Both the position numbers and the translations under genes were made by a program. The notes under the pieces are model-generated. The model made no database searches and was not told the DNA's origin. It saw only the letters and a list, made by a program, of their open reading frames with translations. A DNA stretch of 64,000 nt, taken from Acheta domesticus. Lineage: Eukaryota > Arthropoda > Insecta > Orthoptera > Gryllidae. The stretch covers positions 152,207,425 through 152,271,424 of the forward strand of contig JAHLJT010000631.1 in assembly GCA_031308135.1 (NCBI GenBank), in the 5' to 3' direction. Of this stretch, positions 47,175 to 59,089 are shown in pieces (positions within the stretch are counted from its first letter, which is position 1; the number at the start of each line of letters is the position of its first letter).

Positions 47175-48300
47175 ACTTTCCCGTATACTATATGTACGTA
47201 CGTACGTATAGTATAGGGAAAGTTATGTAATGCTGCGGGAAAAAACGGCGAATTTTCGGCAGAAAAACTCTTATTACAGAGCCTTGGAAACGAATAAGTG
47301 GATAAATCCAGTTGCTAAATTAAGACAAAAAATCTTCTAACACGTGGTGCATCCAGAATCCCAATTTTTACAGTCCTCGATACCGAAAAACCAATTCGAA
47401 GCGAAACGTCTGTCCATCCGTCCGTCTGTCTGTGAACAACGCTAGCGATTAAACCCTTGAGCCGATTTTCTCCAAAATTGATACTCCCCGGTCGATCTGA
47501 ATTATCTCGTGGCTTCTTGAATTTGAAACCGATATTTTAATTTTGGAGAGTACTTCATATGAAGCCCCTGGGACATTTTCAAAATTTTCAAAAATATGGC
47601 GTCAACAATTTTGACTAAATTTTGTTGTTGGATAGTCTGAAGATCGTTTAAGAGTATGCCGTAAGTCTCATGTCGCTTGAGAACTCTGGATTTTCGAAAA
47701 TTGCAAACGTTTGAATTTTTGTCGGCGTCTTCCTCCAACAATAAAATTGCAGATAGAGATTTTTCCTCCAAATGAAATTTCTTCTCCAAAGTGAGTTATT
47801 CCATTAAGGCCATGTACATTTTTTTGAAAATTTTAGTAGTTTTTGCACAATATTGCGTGCAATGCGTGCAATTTTAAAAAATTACAAAAGCATAATTTTC
47901 TCAAAAACGGCTCAAACATTTTTCTTTAAACTTTTGGTAGGGATGGTACTAAATGTATTCTATGAGATAACATACACGCTGTATTGCTCTTTTCTTTTGT
48001 TTTTTCAAAAATTGCAAAAATGTAATTTGTTTGACTTGCCTCTCACGTGATTAATATGTACATTAGCGGCAATTTGTTGACATTATTATATTAATGAGTA
48101 TTTTTGTGAATTATATATTTAAATTCATATAAATTATTAAATTATATAATTTAGTGTCATTGTTGTGACTTTATAGAGATGTACGGTATCGGACTTCTTT
48201 TTCCAATACAAGTTTACAAAACCTTTTTATTATATTTTTATGCAGTTGTGGATTTCACAGTTTTGACAACACTGCGATGGAAATAGAGAGTTCTTCGCAC
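47175..48300 (-). mobile_element. Module element (reverse), truncated near its border
   Basis: It opens with a long palindrome at 47175-47223 (ACTTTCCCGTATACTATATG, TACGTACGTACGTATAG, closing GGGAAAGT). The reversed end tract with GTCCGTCTGTCTG, modules 4 to 2 and the TTTTCCAATACAAG terminal part follow. It stops in GAGAGTTCTTCGCAC before the CTAG border. Confidence 0.8.
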
Positions 48301-49320
48301 TGTGTAAGATATTTAGGTGTGTTTACTCCTAGTCTAAAACTGAAGCTAATGTGAGGCTAGTTCTCACAGTTCTCTCATATAAGTGCTGCGATCTTTGGGT
48401 CTCATTTGTGCAAGGTCGTGATTGGTCGTGTAATGTGTATTATATCCGCACTTTTTCTTCAGCCCTGGTCCCTCTTCTCCAGCCCTGGCCCCTCTCTCTG
48501 CCACCAGAAATAGTCGAATAGCGTGAACCGCAGCTGCCACTGTTGACAATATTACAAATATAAAGTGCGGGAAAATTAGAATGTTTGCAGTGTGCTTTGG
48601 CGGTATCAGGCAGTGAATTGTTTTGGTTCGTGGTGTTTACGATGATTGGAAGTGTATGTTTTAAAATGTATTCGTCCCACGCAATGATTTCTGATGTCTA
48701 TGTAGTTATGGAATTATTGTTACAGAAACATAGTTCTAATCGTGGGCGTAACTTGGAGACAAAACTGATAATTTGAAATAAAAGCAATTTCACTGTTCGT
48801 ATTCTTCTTCTTCTTCTTATTATTATTACTATTATTGTATATCACGTGTGATCATATATTAATAATTTGACTTGTGTTGTTACGAGGTTTTCTGTTTATT
48901 GGAAGAACACATAAATGCGAATAAGGAGCAGAGCATGTGAGTAGGCCTAACAATGAGTGCAATATATAAATTCATAGAATATTTACGTGAGAGTGGTCGT
49001 AAATCGATTTCAGTGGGGAGAAAATGTGCTCATATTGAATATGTACTATAACAATACGATCTAAGCGATGATGTGAGCTTGTACAGGAGTTGGTAGTACT
49101 TAAAATACTCTGGTGACCACGGTCGTAACTAATTCACTCACTCTGCCCGCAACAAGCGGGTTGAGGGCTCAAGAAAACTTGCGGGTATTATAACAGCAGT
49201 TTCAGATGATGTCTTAAGATGTATATCTTACACCGCGACCCCAACCGATCGCACGGATAAACGAGGAACTAGCCTCCAACTGGCTTCAGAAAATTTGTCC
49301 CAAAGGCGGCTAGTTGACAC
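48301..49320. other. Unassigned sequence with a TTC/TTA microsatellite
   Basis: A (TTC)n-(TTA)n run lies at 48801-48838. No other feature was recognised. Confidence 0.4.
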
Positions 49321-49327
49321 AGCTATA

Positions 49328-49665
49328 CAGAGTGTCCGGGGAGGAAAAGTCGAAACTTCGAAAATAAGCTCTTAAGACAATTCTAAGCATATTTTGTCAA
49401 ATAAACTACGTAGATATTCCGAATGGTTGGGCCGAAATGAGCACTCAAATTGGGTTTGAAAAAAATATTTCTAGGCAAAAATTTACATTATGGAAGCATT
49501 GTAACACTCCAGTAACATGTAAATTGTTTATTTACAAAAGAAATGGATATATTTGCTCAGACAGAAAAATGAAGCGAGAAATAAAAAAGCAGTCGAATTG
49601 TGTAAACTGGGTGCTTTTTTATTTCTCGCTTAATTTTCCTTTCTGAACAAATAGATTCATTTCTT
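49328..49665. mobile_element. Second copy of the palindromic TA MITE, right arm truncated
   Basis: It starts CAGAGTGTCCGGGGAGG after TA and matches the left arm of 2455-3010 through AAAAAAGCAGTCGAATTG. Only about 70 bp of the inverted right arm remains. Confidence 0.8.
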
Positions 49666-49799
49666 TTGAATATGCCCATATTAAATCAATAATCAATTTT
49701 CAGGCAAATAAAAAAAGCACGTGCCTCTTTTTTGATGACCAGATTTAAGAAAACAACGTTGTACATTAAAAAAAAAGTATTGTCAAGTTTTGTGAGATT

Positions 49800-50165
49800 T
49801 GACGTGGAATAGCTCAAGAGTACCCAAACCAATGGGTCACGTACCGCCTGTGATCACATCACTTACATGCACTCCACTACCACACATATCAGGACACCAG
49901 TCGGTAGCTTAGAGCTTGCCCCGATTTGCGGCGACGCTCTGTTGTGGATGATACCTAAAGGAGGGAATCCTCGACAAGTCGACGCGTCGTGACGTGTCAC
50001 GGCGTGACGTGACGTCGTGAGTGTACGTCGGTGCCTGATCTGTCCATCCAGTGAAGGAAGAACACTGTCACTTCCAGGGTTAAAACCTTTATTACACTAA
50101 CGGGACTAACGACCATAGCTGTTGAGCTGTGCTTGGAATCATCAATCAGTGAATCCCTTTTTTTG
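49800..50165. repeat. Dispersed repeat F, copy 1
   Basis: It shares an ordered set of landmarks with 59090-59430: GTAGCTTAGAGCTTG, then CATCCAGTG, a CACTAACGGG/CACTTACGGG block and GGAATCATCAATCA/GGAATCACTAATCA at the end. This is probably a SINE or the 3' part of a LINE. A direct array of CGTGACG elements lies at 49985-50015 in this copy only. Confidence 0.5.
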
Positions 50166-51120
50166 ACATCGAATTGAACCTGCTAAACCGCTAGCTAAGC
50201 AGGATTTGGGGATGAGCATTCTACGATTGTGCATCTATCTCTTCATAATGTCTGCTATATTCGACCCCATGACGCCATTTTGAGCCGAGCTGTAGGCCCC
50301 TGGTGATGGCTGCTGCGATTGGCACGCCCGCCCGTCAAATGGGAGTTGCGTGGTGTCAATTGCTTTCATCGAGAACGGAATAGCGGACTAAAAATTCACC
50401 AATGAACGATCCGTTTGTAAACTTTAAAAAAAAGTTGCTGGGTTCTCGAGACGTCTTTATTAATGGCAACGCAACTTGATCATGCAAAATGATTATGTAG
50501 ATTAAGTAACATAGTTACATTACGTAACTTTTGGTAATAAATTCATTTTTTCCCTTTGTCTTTTTTAATGGAACATCTGGGGTTGCAAAAATAGCCTTCG
50601 TATTTTCTTTCTTAAGAAAGCAGCCACACAATATTTTATAAAAACTATATGAGCTATATCACATACTTTCTCGCATTATTGGAAATAGTTTCATCATATT
50701 GAAATATTGTAATTTCTGCCCTACTAACAACTCAGCTATAAATTGAAAGTCCAATTTAACCAATTCAAACTAAGCGCCTTTGGTGCATTTCTGCGTTTAT
50801 TTCGATTGTCAGGAATAATAGTTATGTCTTACTTTTTACAAATGAAACAAACATGGCTATTACAGTATTTACATTACACGGAAAGACAGAAGAAGAATAT
50901 ACCAACATGCGTAACGACATATTCCACCTTTCTTGTGTCAGTTGAATGTGTGTTTCATTTGTATCGTATCACGTTATACTACATTTCGTACAGTATAAAT
51001 GGTAGTCAAGGCATTATGTTTATAAGGAGTTTAGCCGGAAGGGTATTGTAAGAGTCCTTGTAGCTTTGGTGTTCTCCTAACTACACAAGTGAAGACACTG
51101 CACGCTCGCTGAGTGGAGGA
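50166..51120. other. Putative 3' flank of the minus-strand gene
   Basis: On the minus strand AATAAAG lies near 50455, a possible polyadenylation signal for a transcript ending after the stop at 51132. A tRNA-like GGTTCAATTCG motif (minus) sits near 50170-50180. Otherwise featureless. Confidence 0.25.
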
Positions 51121-51125
51121 CTTAC

Positions 51126-51441
51126 AGTTGCTTATCGTACGTAGAAGTCTCCGTAGGGCATGAAGGCGGAGGCGAGGGTGTCGCCGTAGTAGGGGAAGGC
51201 TGCCGTTTCGCCGAACGCGCCTGCGGGGCTGTAGGCAGCGCCGAAGACGGCGGTGCGACGGATGGGCGCGTGCGGGGCGAAGGCAGCGGGCGGGACGGGC
51301 GGGGCGGGCGGGACGGGCGGCGGGGCCCCGCCCCCGCCCGCGAGGCGCCGCTCGTGGTGGTGGTGGTGGTGGTGGCGCCGCCGGCCGGCCGCCTTGCGCG
51401 CGGAGGCGGCGCCGTGCACGTGCCCGGACCTGCGCATGCGC
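51126..51441 (-). CDS. Likely terminal exon of a low-complexity protein gene
   Basis: The minus-strand frame runs from an acceptor-like GCATGCGCAG/GTCC (exon from about 51436) to a TAA at 51132-51134. The peptide starts SGHVHGAASARK, then RRRHHHHHHHERR (seven histidines), a PPPVPPAPPVPP stretch, and ends VFGAAYSPAGAFGETAAF PYYGDTLASAFMPYGDFYVR. The alanine, glycine, tyrosine and phenylalanine tail is the kind seen in insect structural (cuticle- or chorion-like) proteins; that is inference. The acceptor is phase 2 and matches the phase-2 donor proposed at 53653. An alternative is a small independent gene with ATG at 51445 and an inverted CCAAT box (CCAATCAG on plus, 51480-51487). Confidence 0.5.
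51353..51375. repeat. (GTG/CAC)n microsatellite encoding polyhistidine
   Basis: About seven units, in frame as histidine on the minus strand. Confidence 0.9.
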
Positions 51442-51599
51442 GCCAGCGCTCTCAGCCACAGCGCGCTCGCCTCCACTCGCCCAATCAGAGCTCATGCCAA
51501 AGACGTGCAACTGGAAGGATATCAACTGATGGCTTGGAACGAAAATACCATACAACATGCTATTTGACGTTCCAACATTGATCCACTTCAACACTATGA

Positions 51600-52735
51600 A
51601 TTAAAAACCTATGGGAACTAGCCACAAGAAAACAATGCACCTTTGTTGCCACAGATTTTCAAACTATTTAATCCTCATCTGAATGAATTATTTATTTTAC
51701 AATTTTCATTACATCATTGTATAATTTCAAAAAAATAATTTAAAACATTTTCTCAAAATTTTGAAAAGCACATGGCGACACTCTTTTAGATGTCATAGAA
51801 ATCAATATGAAGTTCTAATTGCATTGCCCCAAAAGTTTAAGGTGAAAGTTTGAACTATCTTCAGATTCAGGTACGCCAGGCAGATACGGGTGAAAATGAA
51901 TTTACAGTACATTAATCATTTGAATTTCTTAATACAAAAATAAAATCATTGTGGTTTCTTAATGCTTATGGTGAATGTAACTTAGAATTACTTTAGAGAT
52001 AAACACTAGTAGAGAAGGACACATCCAAAGTATTATTAATAAATGCTTGCTAACAATATTGAATGATTTTTCAAATTTAAGAACTGATTGCCACAAACAC
52101 TACTAAACTTTTCCCTTAGAGGAAAAAATAATGTTTCTTTAAGAGCTAGGCAAGTGAGGGTTGGTGAGCAGCGATTGGAAAAACGTTAAGCGTGAGGTGC
52201 GGGGTGCGAATAGTCAACAGCGAGGGATCGACGAATGTGCGACGGTTTAGTGGCAGAAGAGCGAATGGAGAGTGGTAGCGTTCGGGAGTCAAGTGGCGGA
52301 CGGCGGCGGCCACGGTGGAGCCGATTTCAACCGAAAGTTTCGGCCGGCCGTTTTTGTCTCAGGTTCCGTTCGTTCAAACACGTGATGTTAAAGAGAAATA
52401 GTTGTATTGAACCTGATCGGCGACTGAAAATATCGGCTGTCGGTCAAGGATCTGTTTCGTTTGGATTTGTCCGACGTCAGGCGATTGAAATGGACTTCAT
52501 TGTGACCGCCGCCTGAAGAGCGGGGAGTGAACGGGGAATGGCGGAGGGAAGCGGCGGAGGAGAGGGGAAGACGTGGCAGATTATAGAGTGAGCGGCAGGC
52601 AGGCTGTGGGTAAACGGAAGGTTAGCGATAGGTAAGATACCTGTGAGCGGCTGGGGGGGGGGTGAGAAGAGAGTAACGCGGGAGAACGACGAATGAGGAA
52701 AGGGGCAACCAGAAGTGAGTGTATGCCGGCCCCGG
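51600..52735. other. Putative intron sequence
   Basis: AT-rich to about 52150, then GC-richer. The plus-strand frame 52235-52516 has no recognised domain and is not called. If the two exons are joined, all of this is intron. Confidence 0.3.
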
Positions 52736-52739
52736 GGCT

Positions 52740-52935
52740 GAGATCGCTAAAGCAGTAGTGCCGTAGTGGTCTTGGACCGTGGGGTCGCGGGTTCGAGTCC
52801 CGCTTCGGGCGTAGTTGTATGTGTCTGTCTCTTCATCCCCTATCATCACCATTTCGTGTCATCTTCATGTCGTAACGTTACTCCAATAGTGGTCGCTAAT
52901 GACCGAGTAGTTGATGCGACCTTAAATTTAAAAAA
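52740..52935 (+). repeat. tRNA-like SINE
   Basis: TGCCGTAGTGGTCTTGG is an A-box-like sequence. About 30 bp later GGTTCGAGTCCCGC is a perfect B box inside a GCGGG/CCCGC T-arm stem (52788-52805). The anticodon arm is missing, so it is not a tRNA gene. A body of about 120 bp ends GATGCGACCTTAAATTTAAA, typical of a SINE tail. Confidence 0.55.
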
Positions 52936-52939
52936 TGTG

Positions 52940-53520
52940 AATGTATGCTGAGCGGCGTAATCGTCGGGAAAAATGTGGGTTAAAAAGCTGTATTTGTCGT
53001 TCATTCGCATTTGAAAGACGACGAATTAGCAACTACGATACCCAACCTTGTTATGAATGTGTTACTTAAGAACTGTTCAAGTTAAAGTAAGAGGGCAAAC
53101 ACGGTAATTTTCCGAGAATATTCCTAAGCTTTACAATGGTTTCCGAAATCACCATATTCACGTATTTGCTGATGCATCTTTTTTTTGAAAGTGAGTACAA
53201 GTATAACGTTACAATCATTAGTGATGGGAAAAGCGTGACGCAATTTTTTCACTTTCTGTCTGACCCATGATTTGCATACGGGTGTTTCAAAATAAATGTT
53301 ACAAACTTTTAAGACAAGTACAGGGATAGAAAATGATCACTTTTTGCCAATGAACATGTAGTGAGATGTTTCATTTAAAGGGCTTACTCATGAGTCCTTT
53401 CCCCCTGATTGTTAAGCAATCTCGTTCGGTAGGCAAATGAAATATTCTTGACTGCGTCAGAACCTTACCCGCCGAACATTTATGCATAAGGGGTAACGTA
53501 AAAATGAAATACATATGTGT
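52940..53520. other. Intergenic or intronic sequence
   Basis: No feature recognised. Confidence 0.35.
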
Positions 53521-53653
53521 AACTCTTCAATTTGAAATTTCCCACTGTATGTTCGTTGGGAAAAATGATGAGTTTCGATCTCCTTCGTGCCGTAGGAGTT
53601 TGTACCATTCCTTCTGCGTCCCCTGTGGTGGTGGTAAGGGATTGAAGGCGCAC

Positions 53654-56600
53654 CTGTCGCGGACGTTGACATCGACGTTGACGAAGGAGGCGCGCCGCGC
53701 GAGGCCCTCGGGGTCCTCGGGCTGGGCGCCGGGCGGGGCCTCGCTCAGCGCGCGCGCCGCCGTCGCCGCCGCGGCGCCGGAGGCGTTCGCCTGCCGACTG
53801 CTCGAGGCGTCGGAGGAGCGCGGCGCTGGCGACTCCGGCATCTCCTCCGAGGCCCTGCGCGGCGCGACGCCAGCGCTCGGCGGAGGCTCTGGATCGGAGC
53901 CGCTCTCGGCCCTGGCTGCAGGGACCAGCGCCTGGCCGCTCTCGGCCCTTGCTGCAAGGGGCGGAGGTTGGACGCTCTCACCCCTTGCTTCATAAGCCAG
54001 CGGTTGGCCGCTCTCAGCCCTTGCTGCAGGGGGCAATGTTTGGCCGCTCTCAGCTCTTGCTACAGTAGAAAGCGATTGGCCGTTTTGAGCCCATGCTACA
54101 GGGGGCGGAGGTTGGTCACTCTCATCCCTTGCTGTTGAGACCAGCACTTGTCGGCTTTCAGCTCTTCCTACGTACGTTACCGGTTGAATGTTCACAGCCC
54201 TTGCTTCATAGGCTAGCGTTTGAGCATTCTCAGCCCTTGCGGCATAGGCCACCGGTTGGCCGTTCTCAGCCCTTGCTGAATAGGACAGCGGTTGGCCGTT
54301 CTCAGCCTTTGCTGCATAGGCCTGCGGTTGGCCGTTTTCGGTCCTTGCTGCATAGGCCATCGGTTGGCCGTTCTCTGCCCTTCCCACATAGGGCATCGGT
54401 TGGCCGTTCTCTGCCCTTCCCACATAGGCCATCGGTTGGCCGTCCTCAGCCCTTGCTGTATAGGCTATCGGTTGGCCGTTCTCAGCCCTTGCCACATAGG
54501 CCACCGGTTGGCCGTTCTCAGTCTTTGCTGCATAGGGCAGCGGTTGGTCGTTCTCAGCCCTTGCTGTATAGGCCAGCGGTTGGATATTCTCAGCTCTTGC
54601 TGCAGGGATGACCTGTTGGCGCCCAACCTGCATCTCGCTGCTAGCACCCTCTCCCCAGGATCTGGCTGAGAGTTGGTCTCCATCGCAGAACATTTCAGCC
54701 TGCTTTTCCATTTCGATGGTTCTGGGACCGCTGTATCCTTTCCCTTCTGTGGGAGAAACTGTGTGGTCCTGATGCAGGAACCGAACATCTGCTTTGACCG
54801 TGGGTCGAAGAGTAGTCACCGGTAACTGACCCGGGTATTGGAGATCCACTATTCCGGGCATGCGCATTGGTTGGCCGCTGGAATCGTGTACTGGGTTCAT
54901 AAATTGAACTCGAGGGCCCGGTTCCATGCCAGAAGATCTTTGTGAAGCCATGCCTACTATGCCCTTGGGGTATCCAGTGTCCATAGGGTGGCCCCAATAC
55001 CGTACTGCAGTGCCTACTGGCTCTCCATAATTTCTCATGCTTTCTGTACGTCCGTAGCTTCGGAGAGTAGATATTTTGGGATCAATATAATAATGACCAT
55101 ATTGATCATGACCCGTTTCCAAAGATCTTGCTATCCCTTCTGGTCTCACCGCTGGATAAAAACATTCGTCTTGGACAGGATGAGCTACCATTTCACCTCT
55201 CGAAGTTGCCATGTCTGCATTAAGGAATCTAGGAGCTACTTCTAGCATTCGCCGCACGTCCGCATCGCTAGTATATGCGCCGACACGTGGGTCCAACATG
55301 CGCATGACCACATGATCAACATTGCTGTTTGGTGAAGTCGACATCGATGCTATCTGCTCTACTCGATGGGCTTCCATTTGCCGTCCTCTCATTGAATCAA
55401 TATATCTTCCAGTGTCCATTTCCTTTGTGACCTTTTCGTCAAACGCGCGATTGATCGCTTCTGCGGTTGGATTGGGGGCTTCTGTGTTGTATGGTCGGAC
55501 CCTCGGAGCGCTCGCACTGCCATCCAAGGAAGGAACAGCCGCCTCCGTGGCAATGGGCAGGGCCCTTTCGCCTATTGCCTGGGGCGTTTGTGCCACCCCC
55601 GCCAGGATGCGTGGAGCGATGTCTTGGGCAGCGGAGTTGGCCTCACTACCCCCCGGTCGCGCGGAAATGACGGGCGGAACGTCAGGATTAAGGAATTTGT
55701 CGGAAGTGACGCCTTGCCTCTGTGTGCCAACCTCTTCGACCGAGTCTGGAGACCTGAGGGCCACAGAAGTCGCGCTCTCAGCCACAAGTGGTGAAATAAT
55801 AGATTTTCCTTCTGAATTCGTTGCGTTACTGGCAGGAGTAGCCGCAGGTGACCCGCTGTCCAATATACGAGCAACTACTTCCTCTAAAGCATCCAACCTC
55901 TCCACAGGATTTGCTTTCGAGGACGTAGCGCGTGGCGTTGCTGTTTCTGTGTCGCTTAGATACCGAGTCGCCTTTGCTTGGGATGTTACCGGCGGACTTT
56001 CAGCCCTCGCAACTGGTGATTGCCGGGAACTTTCATTTGCGATATCTAACAAACGAGGCATAATTTTCTCAGTTTTCGGTTCGATTTTTACAGGTTTGTC
56101 CATGTCGAATATCCTCAAAGACACTTCGCTGGCGCCGGAGGATTCGGCAGGCTGAAGGTACCTGTTGGCTGACTCCGTCTCAGGATAGTCTAGGAGTCGA
56201 GTAGCAATCACTTCAGGGGGTCGCGTGCTCGGCACGTTGGCGGCTGCGTTGACCGTTTCCATATGCGAGTGCATCCCAGTTGTCACGGGCCCTGGCTCAG
56301 TCGCCAACGTATCAGCGTTTAGGTATCTTACAGATGCCTCTGTTATAGGTGCATTGTTAAACATGCGAGAAGATGCGGACGTAAACATAACAGAACCTGA
56401 CCTCGGAGCATTTACCGCACTGAAGGTAGTTTGTATAGATTTGTCGTCAAAAAGACGCAGAGTAGGAGTCTCTGCGGGTACTGATTCTTTGTCGATGCCA
56501 CTCACTGGGTCGTCTAAAAATCTGGGAGCAATCGTATCACTCGTTTCTTGTAAGTTAGCTTCCCGATCTGAAACCGAGGTGCGAGCAACTATCTCTTTCA

Positions 56601-57004
56601 TTGTCGAATCGCGCGCCGTTCCACCAACGCCTACTTCTCCAGCGTTAAGCAAGGCGCGCGCCGGTCCTTGATGGCTCCCGATGGCTGCTTCCAGCGCTCC
56701 GTCGTCGAGCGTCCGAGCGCCTACAGCGTGGACGGCAGCGTGACTTCCGTCCGAGGCGTCCGGATCGTCGAGGCTGCGCGCCGCCACAGCCGGCGGGGCC
56801 GTGACCGCCGCCACCGCCGCCGCCGCCGCCGCTCGGTTGGCCGCCGCCGCCGTCGCCGCCGCCAGCTCCGCCGCGCGCGCGGCGATCGTCTCGGCCAAGG
56901 TGTGCGCGCTGCGCGCCGCCGCGGGCGGCGCCACTGGCGCCGGCGCCTCGCCCTCCGCGGGCAGGAAGGCGCGCGCCTGCACCGCCGGCGGCTCCAGCAG
57001 CGAC
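53654..57004 (-). CDS. Large internal exon of a repeat-rich protein of unknown function
   Basis: The minus-strand frame is open from 57039 to a stop at 53527-53529. The only upstream in-frame start-like codon is GTG, so it is an internal exon. The best acceptor is TGTGCCGCAG/GTCG (exon from 57004). ACAG/GTGCGC at 53653 is a candidate donor, giving 3351 bp, a multiple of three, with phase 2 at both sides. If unspliced, the frame runs on to 53527. About 1120 residues: an Ala/Pro-rich start; a region of about 700 residues with some twenty spaced R-x-[L/F]-[D/N] motifs (RSLDD, RFLDD, RLLDY, RYLNA, RMLDP); a Tyr/Gly/Met segment (RYWGHPMDTGYPKG); and about twenty 12-residue tandem repeats. It is probably disordered. 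No domain was recognised. Confidence 0.75.
53895..54603 (-). repeat. Coding minisatellite: ~20 units of 36 bp
   Basis: The unit encodes ARAENGQPLAYA with variation mainly at positions 2, 5, 6, 9 and 11, and keeps frame in all units. Units in the middle are most alike. The last ones lose tyrosine and gain proline (ARDESDQPPPPV, ARAESGQTLPPA). The regular tyrosine every 12 residues is the conspicuous property. Confidence 0.95.
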
Positions 57005-57039
57005 CTGCGGCACAAGGCATTCACTGCTCGCCAACTGTG

Positions 57040-59040
57040 CTAAACGCTTCTAAAATCAATTCTTGCGCGATAATTCTACGCGCAGTCCTTCTGCCATCGA
57101 CAGAAAATCAAAGCCTCTGAGACCTGGAACTATAAGTGACTACCCTTTTCCTTCCATCGCCATTAAAACATTACAATTTAAGTTGTTATTAAATGTACCT
57201 GTTAAGAAGTAGATTAGCGAGTCTCTACTTTAAGGTTATTCAAAATACTATTTTTGGTTGGTTGTTGTTTCCGAGCACGTCCACTGATATGGTCATTCGT
57301 CCCGTTAGTGTAGTGAATATTTTGTTACCGAAGGGTGCTGGATGGTAAGATCTGTCGCCAATCTACATATCGGTTTGCAGTGTTTCCTTTAAATATCTCT
57401 GTCATCGGGGCACCGCCCCTGTCTGGTCTCCCGACATGAGTGGCAGTGCAGTAATGTAAGCAAAATTTCGTTTGTAAATGGAGATGTTAGGACAAGGAAG
57501 AGGACGTTCATTGGCCCGTTTGATATGGCCATGACTCCGGCATTAGTCTGGTATTTATTAAAAAGAACATGAAAAACTACCAATCAGAGTAGCCAGCCAC
57601 AAGAATTCTGCTTCAGACAGCGGCTGAATTCATCTAGATATATAGTAAGTGTCGAAAATTCACCATCGTCGCGACTCACACCCCGCACGCAGGCGCTACA
57701 GAGGCAGAGGCAATGCTGATTTTCAAGTACACTGAACCTCTACTAGTTAGGGGTGTCAGAAGAAAGATACATATGTATTCTTCTACTTAGTTTGGTCTTT
57801 TAATATCAGAAGAGAAAAGGGAAAGACGCTGGGGTTTTAGCTTAGGCAGTTCGGAAATATTAGACTATATGTAGATAAATCTCAGTCTTACCCTAAGTCA
57901 TTATCTAAAACCTCCTTTACTAAACTTTATGATTCTAAATTCTGTATATTAAAATGTTTAGTGAAATGTATTCTACATTGAAGATTTCCGTGATTCCTAA
58001 GTCAGCCTAAACTATTGAACATGCATACTTTTCAATCTTCAATTTCAAACTTCTTCAAAATAATATCATTACCTCTAAATGTATTGGAGAGCACAGGAAA
58101 CGAAATGATTGAAACTTATTTTTACATTCTCAATGAATGCCCGCAAATAGTTTGTGATAACATACCACGGCTATTATGGTATTTTTCTACGTATACATAA
58201 CAGCTCTTACACGTATCTGGTCAGAAATTGTTTGCATCAATCTACGACAAATTCATGCTTCAACAACATAATTTAATACAAATTCTAAATTTGCCGTGTG
58301 CCTGGCGAAAGTTTGAGCTCGCGCGGGCGAGTATATTATAGCGACAGAAGTCGAAGGTGCTGTAAACGTTCTAAAATCACCAAATCGTGGAACGAGTTAG
58401 GACCGGCGGCTGTATATAACGATCTAGCCGATGCCTCAGAGAACAGACTAGTTTTCGGAGTTGATTACGAGTTGCAGTGCGCCTTGAGAATCAGCGCCTG
58501 TTACGCCGACCATGTTCACGTCCACTGTTCTGCGCTCATTCTGTCTCTGGTTAACGCGAAATTTTGTACTTCTACTGGTAGAGGTTTTTTGGAATTACAA
58601 CTTGTTTTTTCTCTCCTGGCGTTTTGACTACTTTGGCATAGTTTTTGGTACAAGTATAGATTTTGGAAGCATTGAAACACATCCCAAATAAACTGTTGTT
58701 ATTGTTACGACTTAAATTGCTTATTTTGATACATTTCAATATTATACTCCACGGCAGGTGTGGCCAAATCGCAATGATTCGAGATGGTTCCCGGGACTGG
58801 AGAAGGAAAGAAGAATAATGCATGAGCTGGGGCACCACGTTTGGAGGACCATTCCACGAAGGCGGTGGCAGGGGGAGTTAGAGAAGAGTGTATTGTGCTC
58901 TCCCAGGGCTTCTTAAATACTGCATTTTTTGTTATCGTCCCTCTGTGAGTTGTTTCTAAACACATTTACAGGTAGTACTTTTCCGTTAAGATCCTTAATA
59001 ATGTAAAAAAGGCATAAAACACGTGTGATAATCATTTAAA
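57040..59040. other. Upstream flank of the repeat-rich exon
   Basis: It should contain an intron or upstream exons of the minus-strand gene; none could be assigned with confidence. A GC-rich piece at 58300-58600 has GTATATAACG on plus (58409) and CTATAATATACTCG on minus (58343), either of which could be a TATA box. Confidence 0.3.
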
Positions 59041-59089
59041 ATCTGAGTGCCGGCCGATTGCTCTGATTGGCAGTTTTTCGTGATTTCTA

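Noticed and set aside
52235..52516. 93-codon plus-strand frame in a GC-richer patch
   Set aside because: No recognisable domain, Arg/Ser-rich; more likely intronic or repeat sequence.
52745..52815. Functional tRNA gene
   Set aside because: Good B box and T arm, but no room for an anticodon arm between the A and B boxes.
57022..57024. Start codon for the large minus-strand frame
   Set aside because: The codon is GTG and lies just upstream of a good acceptor; a eukaryotic start here is unlikely.
53504..57120. Many long frames on the plus strand and other minus frames over the big exon
   Set aside because: Shadows of a GC-rich, repetitive coding sequence; the 36-bp period keeps several frames open.
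57660..57680. ATG followed by GTGAAT on the minus strand as a first exon
   Set aside because: The donor is weak and no TATA or initiator precedes it at a sensible distance.
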